Of a DNA stretch of 64,000 nucleotides, positions 1 through 10,060 are shown one piece after another (position 1 is the first letter of the stretch; every line of letters begins with the position of its first letter). The position numbers and the translations under genes were made by a program. The notes beneath the pieces are model-generated. The model was not told the origin of the DNA. It worked only from the letters and a program-made list of their open reading frames with translations, and made no database searches. Origin of the DNA: Lepagella muris (GTDB lineage Bacteria > Bacteroidota > Bacteroidia > Bacteroidales > Muribaculaceae); the NCBI RefSeq assembly GCF_004793975.1, contig NZ_SRYB01000021.1, positions 1-64,000 on the forward strand, read 5' to 3'.

Positions 1-354
1 TTCATCGTTATTTTCCTTAAAAAAATTCACAAATCAAAATAGTTTAGACAACTTCAATAATAAAGAATGGCGACGGATATAATAATTTGAAATTTTTATA
101 TCAAAATTTGGTATATTGCTAAATTTAGTGAAATCCTGAAATGTGACCATTATATATAATCATAAATTGCAGGTTTAAAAATCAATAAAAGGAGGTTACA
201 TATATTATATTATCCCCATTTTGGCTTTCAAATATGTATCAAAAGCATTTCAAATTGTAAAATAAATTAAAAAATATCTAAAATTAAACATTGCTCGGAT
301 TCGTGTGGCATACTTTTGTGCCAAAAAACCAACACATAATTTAACCTAACAAAA
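1..354. other. AT-rich upstream region of the first SusC
   Basis: No gene is visible in this AT-rich stretch. Positions about 40-66 contain GTTTAGACAACTTCAA, the central part of the CACTAAGAAA palindromic elements found at 14.1 and 15.8 kb, so a degenerate or truncated copy may lie here. The end of the region carries a likely promoter for the xylan-type PUL. Confidence 0.5.
291..318 (+). promoter_or_regulatory. Bacteroides-type promoter for first SusC operon
   Basis: A TTG at 291 and TACTTTTG at 311-318 (matching the TAnnTTTG -7 box) are spaced as expected for the Bacteroidetes housekeeping sigma factor. The start codon lies about 40 nt downstream. Assigned by eye; no transcript data. Confidence 0.5.
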
Positions 355-357
355 TTG

Positions 358-3300
358 ATGCGCATGATAAAACATGTAACGATTTTCCTATGTATGCTGT
401 TTGTATTCATAGGTGTTTCGGCTCAAACTAAAACACTGACCGGAACAGTGAAAGATGCCAATCAGGAACCGTTGATTGGCGTAAGTATTGTAGAGAAAGG
501 CACATCAAACGGCACGATTACCGATCTTGACGGCAACTTCTCTATCAAAGTTAACCCTAAATCTTCGCTTGTATTCTCTTATGTGGGATATGCCCCGCAG
601 ACGATTGTTGTTGGCTCGCAGGATCATATTAATGTTGTGATGAGAGAAGACAACAAGGAGCTTGAAGAACTCGTGGTCGTGGGTTACGGCGTGCAGAAGA
701 AGAGTGATGTGACCGGATCCATCTCCTCCGTATCTGCAAATGATATAAAAGGTCTTGCCACTACTGATGCCGGTGCTGCTCTTCAGGGAAAGGCTTCAGG
801 CGTGCAGGTGCTCAATTCATCCGGTGCTCCGGGTGAGGGTGCAAAAATCCGTATACGTGGTTACTCATCCAACTCCGGACAGCTCGGTCCGTTGTTGATT
901 GTAGACGGTCTTAAGGTAGACAATATTCAGTATCTCGACCCCTCTATGATCGAATCTATGGAGGTGCTGAAGGATGCCGCTTCCGCTGCCATATATGGTG
1001 CCGAGGCGGGTAACGGTGTGATTCTCATCACTACAAAGAATGGTAACGTGCGCGACGGACAGCCGAGAGTGATATATTCTTTCAAGGCTATCAACCAGCG
1101 TCTTGGTAAGACTCCCGAAATCTTCGGCGCGAAGGATTGGATCCGTTATAAGGAACTATCCGGCTACGACATGAAGAAACTCTGCTCTGACAATGGCGTG
1201 AATTATGATAATCCGGCTGAGACCGACTGGATTAAAGAAGTGTTCGAACCCAGCTGGGCTACACAACATTCTGTGATTTTCCAAGGTGGAAACGAGAAGG
1301 GTAATTTCTTCACCTCAATCAATTATATTGACAATGACGGTATCGTGAAGGGGAAGAAGGATACCTATTCCCGACTGACCGCACAGCTCAATGCGGAATA
1401 TAAACTTTATGATTGGATCAAGGTGGGCACCAACACCTCTATCGAGAGATGGCACACCCGCAGCATCACCCAGCAGAGTGCATACGGCTCAATGCTTGCC
1501 CCGGCTCTGCTTCTTGACCCTCTGACACCGGTATACTGGGAGAGCACGAAAGATTTCACTGCCGACATGATGACTCAGTATGAGGCTGATCCCTCCATGA
1601 TTAAGATTGCTCCCAATGGTAAATATTATGCCACTTCAAAATTCCAGACTGACGACAACGGCAACCCTATCCTCCAACTTGACCGCAACAATCAGAAGAA
1701 CTCCGGATTCACTGTCAGAGGCACAGGTTTCCTTGACTTGATGCCGTTGAAAGGTCTTGTGCTGACTTCCCGTTTCTCTTATCGTATCTCGCAGCACAAC
1801 AGCCACAATTATGCGGAACCATATTATATGAACGGTCAGGCAAAGGCAACTGACTATGAGATCTCGGCTGCTGCAAACAATGGATACTACTATCAGTGGG
1901 AAAACTTCATCAACTATAACAATTCTTTCGGGAAGCATGATATTGGTGCCATGATCGGTATGTCATTTACACAGACAAAGACCGACAACGTATCGGCTTC
2001 TGCAAAAGGCACCGGTGGCAGCAAGATTCTGAACGGCGACGGTCCTCTCTTCCAGTATCTTGATTTCGTGAATTCCGCAGAGACCACGACGAAGAGCATT
2101 GGCAATATCATCGGACTTGCAACAAGTCTCTCATACTTCGGACGTGTCATGTATGCCTACGACAACCGCTACAACGTACAATTTAACTTCCGTGCCGATG
2201 CATTCGACACTTCCAAACTTCCCGCTAACAAACGTTGGGGTAAATTCCCTTCTGTGTCTGTGGGTTGGACCACATCTAACGAGGCATTCTTCCGCGACAA
2301 TGTGAATCCATCCGTGATGTCCTTCCTGAAAATACGTGGTTCTTGGGGTAAGAATGGTAATATCAATGTGTTGAACAATTATCCCTACGTATCGCCGATC
2401 AGCTACAACAGCGCATGGTATCAGTATGGAGATAATCCCAACCAGTATTATGGATCGTATCCTACAGGTCTTGCTAACCCCGACCTGAGATGGGAAACTT
2501 CCGAGCAGTTCGACTTGGGTATCGACATGAGATTCCTTGACGGTCGACTCACTGCCGGTCTTGACTACTACAACAAGAACACTAACGACCTTCTTATCCA
2601 GATCAATCCGGTTCCGGAGGTTTACTCCAATACCACCACCATCAATGCCGGTAAGATCAACAACCGTGGTTTCGAGCTTGAACTCGGCTGGCGTGACAAT
2701 ATCGGTGATTTCAGCTACAGTGTGTCAGCCAATATGTCAACTCTCCGCAACAGGGTCACTTATCTTTATGATGACATTGCTCGCATAATCACTGCAAAGG
2801 GTGGTGTAGACGGCACCAACAACATGGTCAGCAGTGCTATGGAGAGAGGTCACTCGATATGGTATTTCCGTGCGTATGACTACGCCGGCGTAAATAAGGA
2901 GACAGGTGCCCCAATGTTCCGTAATGGTGCAGGTAATATCGTATCTTCATCAGAGCTGACAGAGGAGGATATGACCGACATAGGCTCGGCAATTCCGAAG
3001 GTCACATACGGCGTTACTCTTAATCTTGCTTGGAAAGGCTTAGACCTGACAGTGTTCGGTACAGGCGTTGCCGGCAACAAGATCTACAACGTGCTTTACC
3101 GTGCCGACACCCCGATGCGAAACTCTTTGAAATACTATATGGATAATGCATGGACTGCCGACAATCATAATGCCAAGATGCCGGAGGTGGGTCAGGTGGC
3201 TCACGACCGCAATTTCTGGAGTTCAAGCGCATCCATGTTCAATGGCTCATACTTCAAGATCAAGCAGATACAGCTCGGCTACACCGTGCCTAAAGAGCTT

Positions 3301-3486
3301 ACAAGAAAAGCCTTTATCAAGGATCTGAGGTTCTTCGTATCTCTGGATGATTTCTTCACATTCTCTAAATATCCCGGTATGGATCCCGAGACTGCCACAA
3401 CGTCCAACAATGGCGCTGCCGGATATGACATAGGTTCTTATCCGACAATGAAGAAGGTGACTTTCGGTGCCACTATCGGATTCTGA
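358..3486 (+). CDS. SusC-like TonB-dependent outer-membrane receptor (xylan-type PUL)
   Basis: This is a TonB-dependent transporter of the SusC/RagA family, which imports oligosaccharides across the outer membrane with its SusD partner. It has a signal peptide ending near VSAQ, then a carboxypeptidase-D-regulatory-like domain (about residues 25-105, with GVSIVEKGTSNGT and DLDGNF). The plug domain begins at the ELEELVVVGYG box, and a long beta-barrel follows to the C-terminal aromatic residue. The length of about 1040 aa is normal for the family. I chose ATG 358 over the TTG at 355; ATG 364 is another option. The SusD gene follows immediately. The xylan substrate is inferred from the downstream GH43 and GH8 genes. 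Confidence 0.95.
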   Translation: MRMIKHVTIFLCMLFVFIGVSAQTKTLTGTVKDANQEPLIGVSIVEKGTSNGTITDLDGNFSIKVNPKSSLVFSYVGYAPQTIVVGSQDHINVVMREDNKELEELVVVGYGVQKKSDVTGSISSVSANDIKGLATTDAGAALQGKASGVQVLNSSGAPGEGAKIRIRGYSSNSGQLGPLLIVDGLKVDNIQYLDPSMIESMEVLKDAASAAIYGAEAGNGVILITTKNGNVRDGQPRVIYSFKAINQRLGKTPEIFGAKDWIRYKELSGYDMKKLCSDNGVNYDNPAETDWIKEVFEPSWATQHSVIFQGGNEKGNFFTSINYIDNDGIVKGKKDTYSRLTAQLNAEYKLYDWIKVGTNTSIERWHTRSITQQSAYGSMLAPALLLDPLTPVYWESTKDFTADMMTQYEADPSMIKIAPNGKYYATSKFQTDDNGNPILQLDRNNQKNSGFTVRGTGFLDLMPLKGLVLTSRFSYRISQHNSHNYAEPYYMNGQAKATDYEISAAANNGYYYQWENFINYNNSFGKHDIGAMIGMSFTQTKTDNVSASAKGTGGSKILNGDGPLFQYLDFVNSAETTTKSIGNIIGLATSLSYFGRVMYAYDNRYNVQFNFRADAFDTSKLPANKRWGKFPSVSVGWTTSNEAFFRDNVNPSVMSFLKIRGSWGKNGNINVLNNYPYVSPISYNSAWYQYGDNPNQYYGSYPTGLANPDLRWETSEQFDLGIDMRFLDGRLTAGLDYYNKNTNDLLIQINPVPEVYSNTTTINAGKINNRGFELELGWRDNIGDFSYSVSANMSTLRNRVTYLYDDIARIITAKGGVDGTNNMVSSAMERGHSIWYFRAYDYAGVNKETGAPMFRNGAGNIVSSSELTEEDMTDIGSAIPKVTYGVTLNLAWKGLDLTVFGTGVAGNKIYNVLYRADTPMRNSLKYYMDNAWTADNHNAKMPEVGQVAHDRNFWSSSASMFNGSYFKIKQIQLGYTVPKELTRKAFIKDLRFFVSLDDFFTFSKYPGMDPETATTSNNGAAGYDIGSYPTMKKVTFGATIGF

Positions 3487-3517
3487 TCAAGTAATATTAA
3501 AAAGAAAAAAAGACAAC

Positions 3518-5188
3518 ATGAAAAAGATATTGTTTTCCCTTATAGGATTAGGCGCGACTCTCTTCATGGGAGGATGTGAGGATCGTCTCGACATAGATCA
3601 GAAGGGCGTCATTGCCGTCAAGGATTTCTATAATACCGATGATGATGCACAGAATGCCTGCAACAACCTCTATCAGTCGTTCTGTCTTAACATTGCGGGA
3701 GTAGGAACACATGGTATATATGTCGCGCTTCCGGTACTCTTCAACGAGGCGGGCGACGACATGCTTGCCGCAGGCAACATGTATGGCGACAATGACTTTG
3801 CCGCTCAGATAAATGAATTCCGCTATGATTCGCAGAACGAGGTGATAAAGCACTCTTACTGGGGATTGTATGCCGTGATCTACGATGCCAACCTCATCCT
3901 TGACCATGTGGCTGACGACACAGATGTGAAACGTCGCGTGAGAGCTGAGGCGCGTGTATTACGTGCGTGGGCACACTTCACGCTTGCCATAGGTTGGGAT
4001 TGTCCGCCGCTCGTGGATCATATCCTCCCCCCGGATACCAAGCCGACAAACTTTGAAGGCGGTCACAAGGCTCTTCTTGAATGGTGTGCAAAAGAGGCTG
4101 AGGAATCTGTTGCGGATCTTGATGAGCGTACTGATCCATCCGATAAGGTGGGTGCTTCCAAGGTGACTAAAGGTCTTGCATTGACTCTTGCCGGAAAGGC
4201 GCGTCTCTTTATGGAGGATTATGAGAATGCCAAGAAGGATCTAAAGCAGGTGATCTCTTCCAATAAATATGAACTCGTGCCTACTGATCGTTGGGCGAAC
4301 CTGTTCCATGCTTCAGGCGATCTCTGTGAGGAGATGATATTCCAGGCGAACTGTCTGGAGAATCCGAATATCGGGGACTGGTCAAACAAGATTCAGCGCA
4401 CGTCGTGGATGTGGATACAGTTCTGGAACTGGCGTACCGACAAGCTGGCTTCCCGACCCTCATTTATAGGCACAGATGGCTGGGGCGGACACTCAATCCG
4501 TGAGGACTTTGCTGAAAGGATGCTTGCTAACGATGGCGATTCTCCGCGTCGTAAGGCTACTTTCCTCACTCCCGATGAGTTCCTCTATGAGATGGATTGG
4601 AACGGTGCTCAGGGTCTTACCCGCGAACAGCGTGAGACAAGTGATCAGATCGGCATCAAGGATGCTACAGGTCTGTATGGCTTCGGTGGATATTTTGCAA
4701 ACAAGATTGTGGCTTGGCCGGAGGATAATGAGAAGGGTTGGTATGGTTTCAAGAACCTGACGATCTTCCGTTATGCAGAGGTGCTTCTGATGTATGCCGA
4801 GGCTTGTGCCGTGACTGGCGATAACGATGGTCTGCAATATCTGCAGGCTATTCAGAAACGTGCCGGATCAGCTCATATCTCATCTCAGCTCACTCTTGAT
4901 GAGGTGAAGAACGAGAAGGGTTATGAGATGTGGATCGAGGGTGTGCGTTTCCCCGATATGGTAAGATGGGGCGACACCGATGGCGTTGTCAACAACGGTA
5001 AGAATATCCCGTCTACCTACGACGCGTTCTTCACAAAAGGGGAGCCGAAACACAGGATATACGTGGAATACTCTAATCCTAACCAGGGACGCTCCGGATT
5101 CATCAAAGGGAAACATGAATATTTCCCCTTCCCGTATGATGCCACTTCGATCAACCCGAATCTGAAGCAAAATCCCAGCGGTGAATAA
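3518..5188 (+). CDS. SusD/RagB-family outer-membrane lipoprotein
   Basis: This is the surface glycan-binding partner of the preceding SusC. The start is placed at ATG 3518 because MKKILFSLIGLG followed by the lipobox MGGC (Cys20) gives a standard SPII lipoprotein signal; the frame is open further upstream to 3467, but that would overlap the susC end and bury the signal. TPR-like helical SusD features are present, including the C-terminal pattern ending in PNLKQNPSG typical of SusD tails. It is the second gene of the xylan-type operon. Confidence 0.95.
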   Translation: MKKILFSLIGLGATLFMGGCEDRLDIDQKGVIAVKDFYNTDDDAQNACNNLYQSFCLNIAGVGTHGIYVALPVLFNEAGDDMLAAGNMYGDNDFAAQINEFRYDSQNEVIKHSYWGLYAVIYDANLILDHVADDTDVKRRVRAEARVLRAWAHFTLAIGWDCPPLVDHILPPDTKPTNFEGGHKALLEWCAKEAEESVADLDERTDPSDKVGASKVTKGLALTLAGKARLFMEDYENAKKDLKQVISSNKYELVPTDRWANLFHASGDLCEEMIFQANCLENPNIGDWSNKIQRTSWMWIQFWNWRTDKLASRPSFIGTDGWGGHSIREDFAERMLANDGDSPRRKATFLTPDEFLYEMDWNGAQGLTREQRETSDQIGIKDATGLYGFGGYFANKIVAWPEDNEKGWYGFKNLTIFRYAEVLLMYAEACAVTGDNDGLQYLQAIQKRAGSAHISSQLTLDEVKNEKGYEMWIEGVRFPDMVRWGDTDGVVNNGKNIPSTYDAFFTKGEPKHRIYVEYSNPNQGRSGFIKGKHEYFPFPYDATSINPNLKQNPSGE

Positions 5189-5222
5189 GAGACAATAGGG
5201 AAGTAGGTAATTTAATATAAGG

Positions 5223-5268
5223 GAGGTTCCCTTCTTGAGCCACGTGCTCCTGAGGGGAACTTCTTATT
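5223..5268 (+). terminator. hairpin after SusD gene
   Basis: AGGTTCCC at 5224-5231 can pair with GGGAACTT at 5255-5262, followed by a T-rich tail. It lies between susD and the enzyme genes. It could be a partial terminator or an mRNA-processing hairpin that keeps SusCD expression above enzyme expression. Confidence 0.5.
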
Positions 5269-5290
5269 TGTGATAATACAACTGATTTTT

Positions 5291-6040
5291 ATGAAATCTC
5301 AAATTTTTAAGAATATCACGGCAGTATCGCTGTTGATTTCCGGGGTGGCGCTGGCAGATGCGCAGGAGAGCTCTACGCCGACTCCACCGGAGTTCCCTCC
5401 CGTGAGACAGGACTACGTGATACAGACGCCCACATATCTCTCCGATTATTTTGAAGAGGGCACGACGCCTCTTATTTCTCCCGATAGCACAGGATTTATC
5501 CGCCGATGGAGTGTGCTGGAGCCTATCGAGAAACCCAACCGTTCGAACGCAGTGTTTACCGACAGTTATCTTGACGATGTATTCTCGACGGAGTATTTCA
5601 AGGGGCAGCTTCAGTTGCCCCCTAAAAACGGGGCATCCGTCAAGGTCAACGGTAAGAAACTGAAATGGCATGCTCTCGACAGCAAGCTGGATAACTACAA
5701 GCTGTATCGTTTCTCGGCTGCACTGAAGAAGCCTGTGTATGGCATAATCTTCTTCGCCGTCACTACAATAAATTGTGATGAGGATATTGAGAATGTGCGT
5801 CTCTCCGCCGGTTCTAATTCCGCTTCAAGATGGTGGATAAACGGGGAAGAGGTGCTTACCCTTTCCGGCGACCGGCGTATGGTGGCGGATGACGGTGCTT
5901 CAAAGCGTCTTACTTTGAAAAAGGGGAAAAACACGATATGGTGTGCGGTCATCAATGGTCCGGGCATGAGCGATTTCTGTGCCAGGTTTATGGATGAGTC
6001 AGGCAGACCGGTAGACAATTTCACAATCAGTTATCAGTAA
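5291..6040 (+). CDS. secreted esterase-associated accessory domain protein
   Basis: A secreted protein of about 249 aa. ATG 5291 is preferred over GTG 5270 because it gives a normal signal peptide (MKSQIFKNITAVSLLISGVALADA). The mature part resembles the N-terminal beta-sandwich domain found before acetyl-xylan or feruloyl esterase domains in Bacteroides (FIRRWSVLEPI, WWINGEEV, KRLTLKKGKNTIWCAVING). Here it stands alone: no alpha/beta-hydrolase GxSxG region is present, so catalysis is not expected from this chain. A carbohydrate-binding or accessory role in the xylan locus is an inference. It lies 7 nt upstream of a GH43 gene and is probably cotranscribed with it. Confidence 0.7.
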   Translation: MKSQIFKNITAVSLLISGVALADAQESSTPTPPEFPPVRQDYVIQTPTYLSDYFEEGTTPLISPDSTGFIRRWSVLEPIEKPNRSNAVFTDSYLDDVFSTEYFKGQLQLPPKNGASVKVNGKKLKWHALDSKLDNYKLYRFSAALKKPVYGIIFFAVTTINCDEDIENVRLSAGSNSASRWWINGEEVLTLSGDRRMVADDGASKRLTLKKGKNTIWCAVINGPGMSDFCARFMDESGRPVDNFTISYQ

Positions 6041-6047
6041 AGCGAAG

Positions 6048-7490
6048 ATGAATAGAAGAATATTATTGGGCGGATTTCTGGCAATGGCATCCGCTATCCC
6101 TACATTTGCCCTGGATGGCGCACCATATATCCACGACCCATCGACGATCGTGAAGTGCGACGGGAAATACTATACGTTTGGCACCGGAAGAGGTGGCCTG
6201 ATATCTGACGACGGCTGGACGTGGAGAAGCGGCGCGGTACGCCCCGGCGGGGGTGCCGCACCAGATGCGATAAAGATAGGCGACCGTTATCTTGTGGCAT
6301 ACAGTGCCACCGGTGGTGGTCTGGGCGGCGGTCATGCAGGTCAGGTGCTGACGATGTGGAACAAGACTCTTGACCCTGACTCGCCCGACTTCAAGTTTAC
6401 GGAGCCGGTAGAGGTGGCGCGTTCGCTCGATGATGAGGATTGCGATGCTATTGATGCCGGATTGCTGCTCGACCCGACTACCGGACGCTTGTGGCTCTCT
6501 TACGGCACGTATTTCGGTTTTATCCGTATCGTGGAGCTCGACCCTGCCACGGGTAAGCGCGTGGAGGGTAATGAGCCGGTAGATGTGGCGATAGATTGCG
6601 AGGCTACCGATCTAATATATCGCGACGGATGGTATTATCTTCTCGGCACTCATGGCACCTGCTGCGACGGTCCCAACTCTACGTATAATATCGTGGTGGG
6701 GCGTTCGCGCAACGTTACGGGTCCGTATCTCGATAATATTGGGCGCGACATGCTGAAAGGTGGAGGAAAGATGGTGATAGCTGCCGGCGACCGCAATACC
6801 GGTCCGGGTCATTTCGGTCGCTACATAGAGGATGACGGAGTGGAGAAGATGTCGTTCCATTATGAGGCTGACTTTGACCGTGGCGGCAGAAGCGTCCTTG
6901 CCATACGTCCTCTGCTCTGGAAGAATGATTGGCCCGTGGCAGGTGAGCTTTTGAAGGAGGGCACATACGAGATTGAGTCGGAACGACGTGGGTATGCCCT
7001 TGAGCTGGCTGTGGATTTTGTCAGGATGGATGCTCCGCGTGTGCCGTTTTGGGAGGAGCCTAAGGAACCGTTGGAGCCGTTGAAATCACAGACTCTCGAG
7101 GAGGTGATCTCCACATGGCCCGAAGGTGAGATTGCCGTGAGAACAGGCGACTACATGTTCCGCCCGCACCAGAAATGGACAATCACTGCCGTGCCGGAGG
7201 CTGGTGGGTATCTTGGCGGACAATATTATAAGATTGAGATCGAGGGTACGCACAGGGCTCTTGCAGCTACTGCCGATGCCGAGGTTGTGGCTGTACCGGA
7301 GTTTACCGGTGCCCCCGAACAGTTGTGGCGCATAGAGCAGCTGACCGACGGCACTTACCGCATAATGCCGAAGGTGGTGCCGGGCACTGATGAGCAGCTT
7401 GCTCTTGTGGCTACTGCCGACAGCACACCCACTCTCGGACATTTTGATATGGATAGTGATAATTCCAAGTGGAGTTTCCACGTTAGATAA
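6048..7490 (+). CDS. GH43-family glycosidase with C-terminal ricin-like domain
   Basis: This is a five-bladed beta-propeller GH43 enzyme, probably an arabinanase- or arabinofuranosidase-type activity. The signal peptide ends near PTFA. The inverting triad is visible: Asp30 (HDPSTI), Asp136 (DAIDAG) and Glu185 (DCEATDL). The segment GTHGTCCDGPNSTYNIVVGRS followed by TGPY resembles endo-1,5-alpha-L-arabinanase-like subfamilies. Residues about 365-480 have the spaced Q-x-W pattern (EQLWRIEQL, NSKWSF) of a ricin-type beta-trefoil. It acts with the neighbouring GH43/GH8 enzymes on arabinoxylan-like glycans. The exact specificity cannot be told from sequence. Confidence 0.88.
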   Translation: MNRRILLGGFLAMASAIPTFALDGAPYIHDPSTIVKCDGKYYTFGTGRGGLISDDGWTWRSGAVRPGGGAAPDAIKIGDRYLVAYSATGGGLGGGHAGQVLTMWNKTLDPDSPDFKFTEPVEVARSLDDEDCDAIDAGLLLDPTTGRLWLSYGTYFGFIRIVELDPATGKRVEGNEPVDVAIDCEATDLIYRDGWYYLLGTHGTCCDGPNSTYNIVVGRSRNVTGPYLDNIGRDMLKGGGKMVIAAGDRNTGPGHFGRYIEDDGVEKMSFHYEADFDRGGRSVLAIRPLLWKNDWPVAGELLKEGTYEIESERRGYALELAVDFVRMDAPRVPFWEEPKEPLEPLKSQTLEEVISTWPEGEIAVRTGDYMFRPHQKWTITAVPEAGGYLGGQYYKIEIEGTHRALAATADAEVVAVPEFTGAPEQLWRIEQLTDGTYRIMPKVVPGTDEQLALVATADSTPTLGHFDMDSDNSKWSFHVR

Positions 7491-7516
7491 GAAATACTCT
7501 AACCTGAAATCAAATA

Positions 7517-10054
7517 ATGAAAGGATTGTTTAAGAGGATATTATCCTCGGTTTTTATGGTTGTTGTGTCGATGGGTACGGCAGTTGGACAGAACCCGATT
7601 ATAAAGGGGCAGTTCACTGCCGACCCTACCGCACGCGTGTTTAACGGGAGGATGTACCTGTATCCGTCGCACGACATAGAGAGTCCGATAGATGAGCTGA
7701 AGGAATGGTTCTGCATGGAGGATTATCACGTGTTCTCCTCTGATAACCTGACGAATTGGACTGACCATGGGGTGATAGTGTCACAAAACCGTGTGCCTTG
7801 GGTCAAGCCGGATTCGTATGCCATGTGGGCACCTGACTGTGTTGAGAAAGACGGTCGTTACTATTTCTATTTCCCGGCGGCTCCTGCCGGTGAGGAGAGG
7901 GGATTCAAAGTCGGTGTGGCTGTCGGTGATAAGCCAGAGGGTCCCTTCATGGCGATGCCCCGTCCGATAGAGGGGATAATGGGCATTGATCCCTGTGTGC
8001 TTGTTGATGATGATGGTAAAAGCTATATATATTGGTCGGGAATGGGGATGAAGGGGGCTCAGCTTGCCGACAATATGATGCAGCTCTCTTCCGAGCCCGT
8101 CATGATAGAGGGCTTGCCAGAAGGATTCAAGGAGGGACCATTCGTATTCAAGCGTGAGGGGAAATATTACTTCACTTTCCCTTGGGTGAGAAAGAAGACG
8201 GAGACTCTTGCCTACGCTATGAGCGATTCACCCCTCGGTCCGTTTGAGTTCAAGGGTATAATCATGGATGAATCCCCTTCCGGCTGCTGGACTAATCATC
8301 ACTCCATAGTGGAGTATGATGGAGAATGGTATCTCTTCTATCATCACAATGATTATTCCCCTGACTTCGATAAGCGCCGCTCAACACGTATTGACACTCT
8401 CAGTTTCAATCCAGACGGCACGATACGCAAGGTGACGCCTACACTGCGTGGAGTTGGCGTGAGCGATGCCCGCAGCAGGATTCAGGTAGACCGTTATTCC
8501 GACGTGTCGAAGAAAGGCGTGTCGGTTGATTTCCTTGACAAGAGTAATCCTTTCGACGGATGGAAGGTAAGGATCGGAAAAAAAGGCTCATGGGTGAGAT
8601 ATAATTCAGTTGATTTCGGTGAGCGTCCTGCCCAACGTGTCATGGCGAATGTGCGCTCGGCTAAAGGGGGAGTGCTCAGGATATTGGCTGACGGTCTTTC
8701 CACCGAAAACGTTATCGGCGATATCAAGGTGCCGGCGGGTGGCGGTTGGATGGAGATTTCTGAGTCGGTCAACGGTGCCCCTTCTGGTGGAATCCACGAT
8801 CTATACGTGGAGCTCGCCGATGGAAATGACGTTGAGGTGGATTGGATAGGTTTCGATGCAATGCCGTTGACGGAGGGTGCATTTCAAACCGGGGCATATC
8901 GTAATCTGTTTGCCGAGATGGGTTATGACCCTAAGGAGATAGATAGACGTCTTGACGATATTTTCAATGAGCTATTCTTTGGCAAGAACCGAATATATTT
9001 TGAGGTAGGCGACAGCATGGGCTATGTCAGCGACCTGAAGAATAAGGATGTGCGCACCGAAGGTATGTCTTACGGCATGATGGCGGCTGTTCAGCTCGAC
9101 CGGAAGGATATATTCGACCGTCTGTGGAGATGGACGCGTCGCTACATGCGTCATGATGATGGCGACAACAAGGGGTATTTTGCATGGAGCTGTAAACCCG
9201 ACGGCACACGTAATGCCCATGGTTCTGCCTCAGACGGCGAACTTTATTTCGTGACGGCATTGGTGTTTGCCTCAAACCGATGGGGTAATGACACCGGGAT
9301 TGACTATCTTGCTGCCGCACGCGATATAGTGGATAATTCAATGCTGAAGGCTGGTAAGGATAATGCCGTGCCGTTGATTAATCTTGAGCACAAGTTGATA
9401 ACGTTTACACCTGACCGTTGGGGAGGCAGGTTCACCGATCCCTCCTACCACGTCCCGGCATTCTATGAGGTGTGGGCGGAATGGCTTGGCGACGGACGGT
9501 CAAAGTTCTGGAAGGAATGTGCAGATAAGAGTCGCCGGTATCTTCATGACTGCACGCATCCCTCTACGGGTCTTACCCCCGACTACAGCAATTACGACGG
9601 CTCTCTGTTGGGAAGGAATATGCCGATAGGGGATGCTTTCCGGTTTGACTCATGGCGTGTGCCGATGAATGTGGCGTTGGATTATTCATGGTCATGTGCC
9701 GACCGCGACTGGCAACGCGGATATGTGGAGCGGTTGCATGATTTCCTTTACTCCAAAGGGATAGATGAGTATGTCGACCAATATAACGTGGATGGCACAG
9801 ACGTGAAGGAGATTCTCGGAGCAGGGGAGTATAAGAAGTTGCGTCATTCGCTCGGACTTGTGTCGACAGCTGCCGCAGCCTCTCTGGTATCGACCGACAT
9901 GAAAGGTTATGAGTTTGCTCAGAAATTGTGGAATGCACGCCATGAGCCGTATGACGACGGTTATTTCGATGCATACTATGATGGTTTGCTGCGCCTTTTC
10001 TCATTTATGCACCTGAGCGGAAACTACAGAATCATTTTCCCGGAATCAAATTAA
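7517..10054 (+). CDS. GH43-CBM6-GH8 fusion, xylan oligosaccharide hydrolase
   Basis: This is a secreted multidomain enzyme of about 845 aa. The signal peptide ends near TAVGQ. The GH43 module spans about residues 25-310, with Asp36 (TADPTA), Asp158 (GIDPCV) and Glu207 (EGPFV) as the probable triad. A CBM6-like module spans about 325-448 and ends VDWIGFD. A GH8 module spans about 455-840 and resembles reducing-end-xylose releasing exo-oligoxylanase: TEGMSYGMM holds the likely acid Glu515, and ASDGE holds an Asp at 573. GH43 removes xylose or arabinose from the non-reducing end or branches, while Rex-type GH8 removes xylose from the reducing end. One chain could therefore attack an oligosaccharide from both ends. 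It lies 26 nt after the previous gene in the same operon. Confidence 0.92.
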   Translation: MKGLFKRILSSVFMVVVSMGTAVGQNPIIKGQFTADPTARVFNGRMYLYPSHDIESPIDELKEWFCMEDYHVFSSDNLTNWTDHGVIVSQNRVPWVKPDSYAMWAPDCVEKDGRYYFYFPAAPAGEERGFKVGVAVGDKPEGPFMAMPRPIEGIMGIDPCVLVDDDGKSYIYWSGMGMKGAQLADNMMQLSSEPVMIEGLPEGFKEGPFVFKREGKYYFTFPWVRKKTETLAYAMSDSPLGPFEFKGIIMDESPSGCWTNHHSIVEYDGEWYLFYHHNDYSPDFDKRRSTRIDTLSFNPDGTIRKVTPTLRGVGVSDARSRIQVDRYSDVSKKGVSVDFLDKSNPFDGWKVRIGKKGSWVRYNSVDFGERPAQRVMANVRSAKGGVLRILADGLSTENVIGDIKVPAGGGWMEISESVNGAPSGGIHDLYVELADGNDVEVDWIGFDAMPLTEGAFQTGAYRNLFAEMGYDPKEIDRRLDDIFNELFFGKNRIYFEVGDSMGYVSDLKNKDVRTEGMSYGMMAAVQLDRKDIFDRLWRWTRRYMRHDDGDNKGYFAWSCKPDGTRNAHGSASDGELYFVTALVFASNRWGNDTGIDYLAAARDIVDNSMLKAGKDNAVPLINLEHKLITFTPDRWGGRFTDPSYHVPAFYEVWAEWLGDGRSKFWKECADKSRRYLHDCTHPSTGLTPDYSNYDGSLLGRNMPIGDAFRFDSWRVPMNVALDYSWSCADRDWQRGYVERLHDFLYSKGIDEYVDQYNVDGTDVKEILGAGEYKKLRHSLGLVSTAAAASLVSTDMKGYEFAQKLWNARHEPYDDGYFDAYYDGLLRLFSFMHLSGNYRIIFPESN

Positions 10055-10060
10055 TAACTT

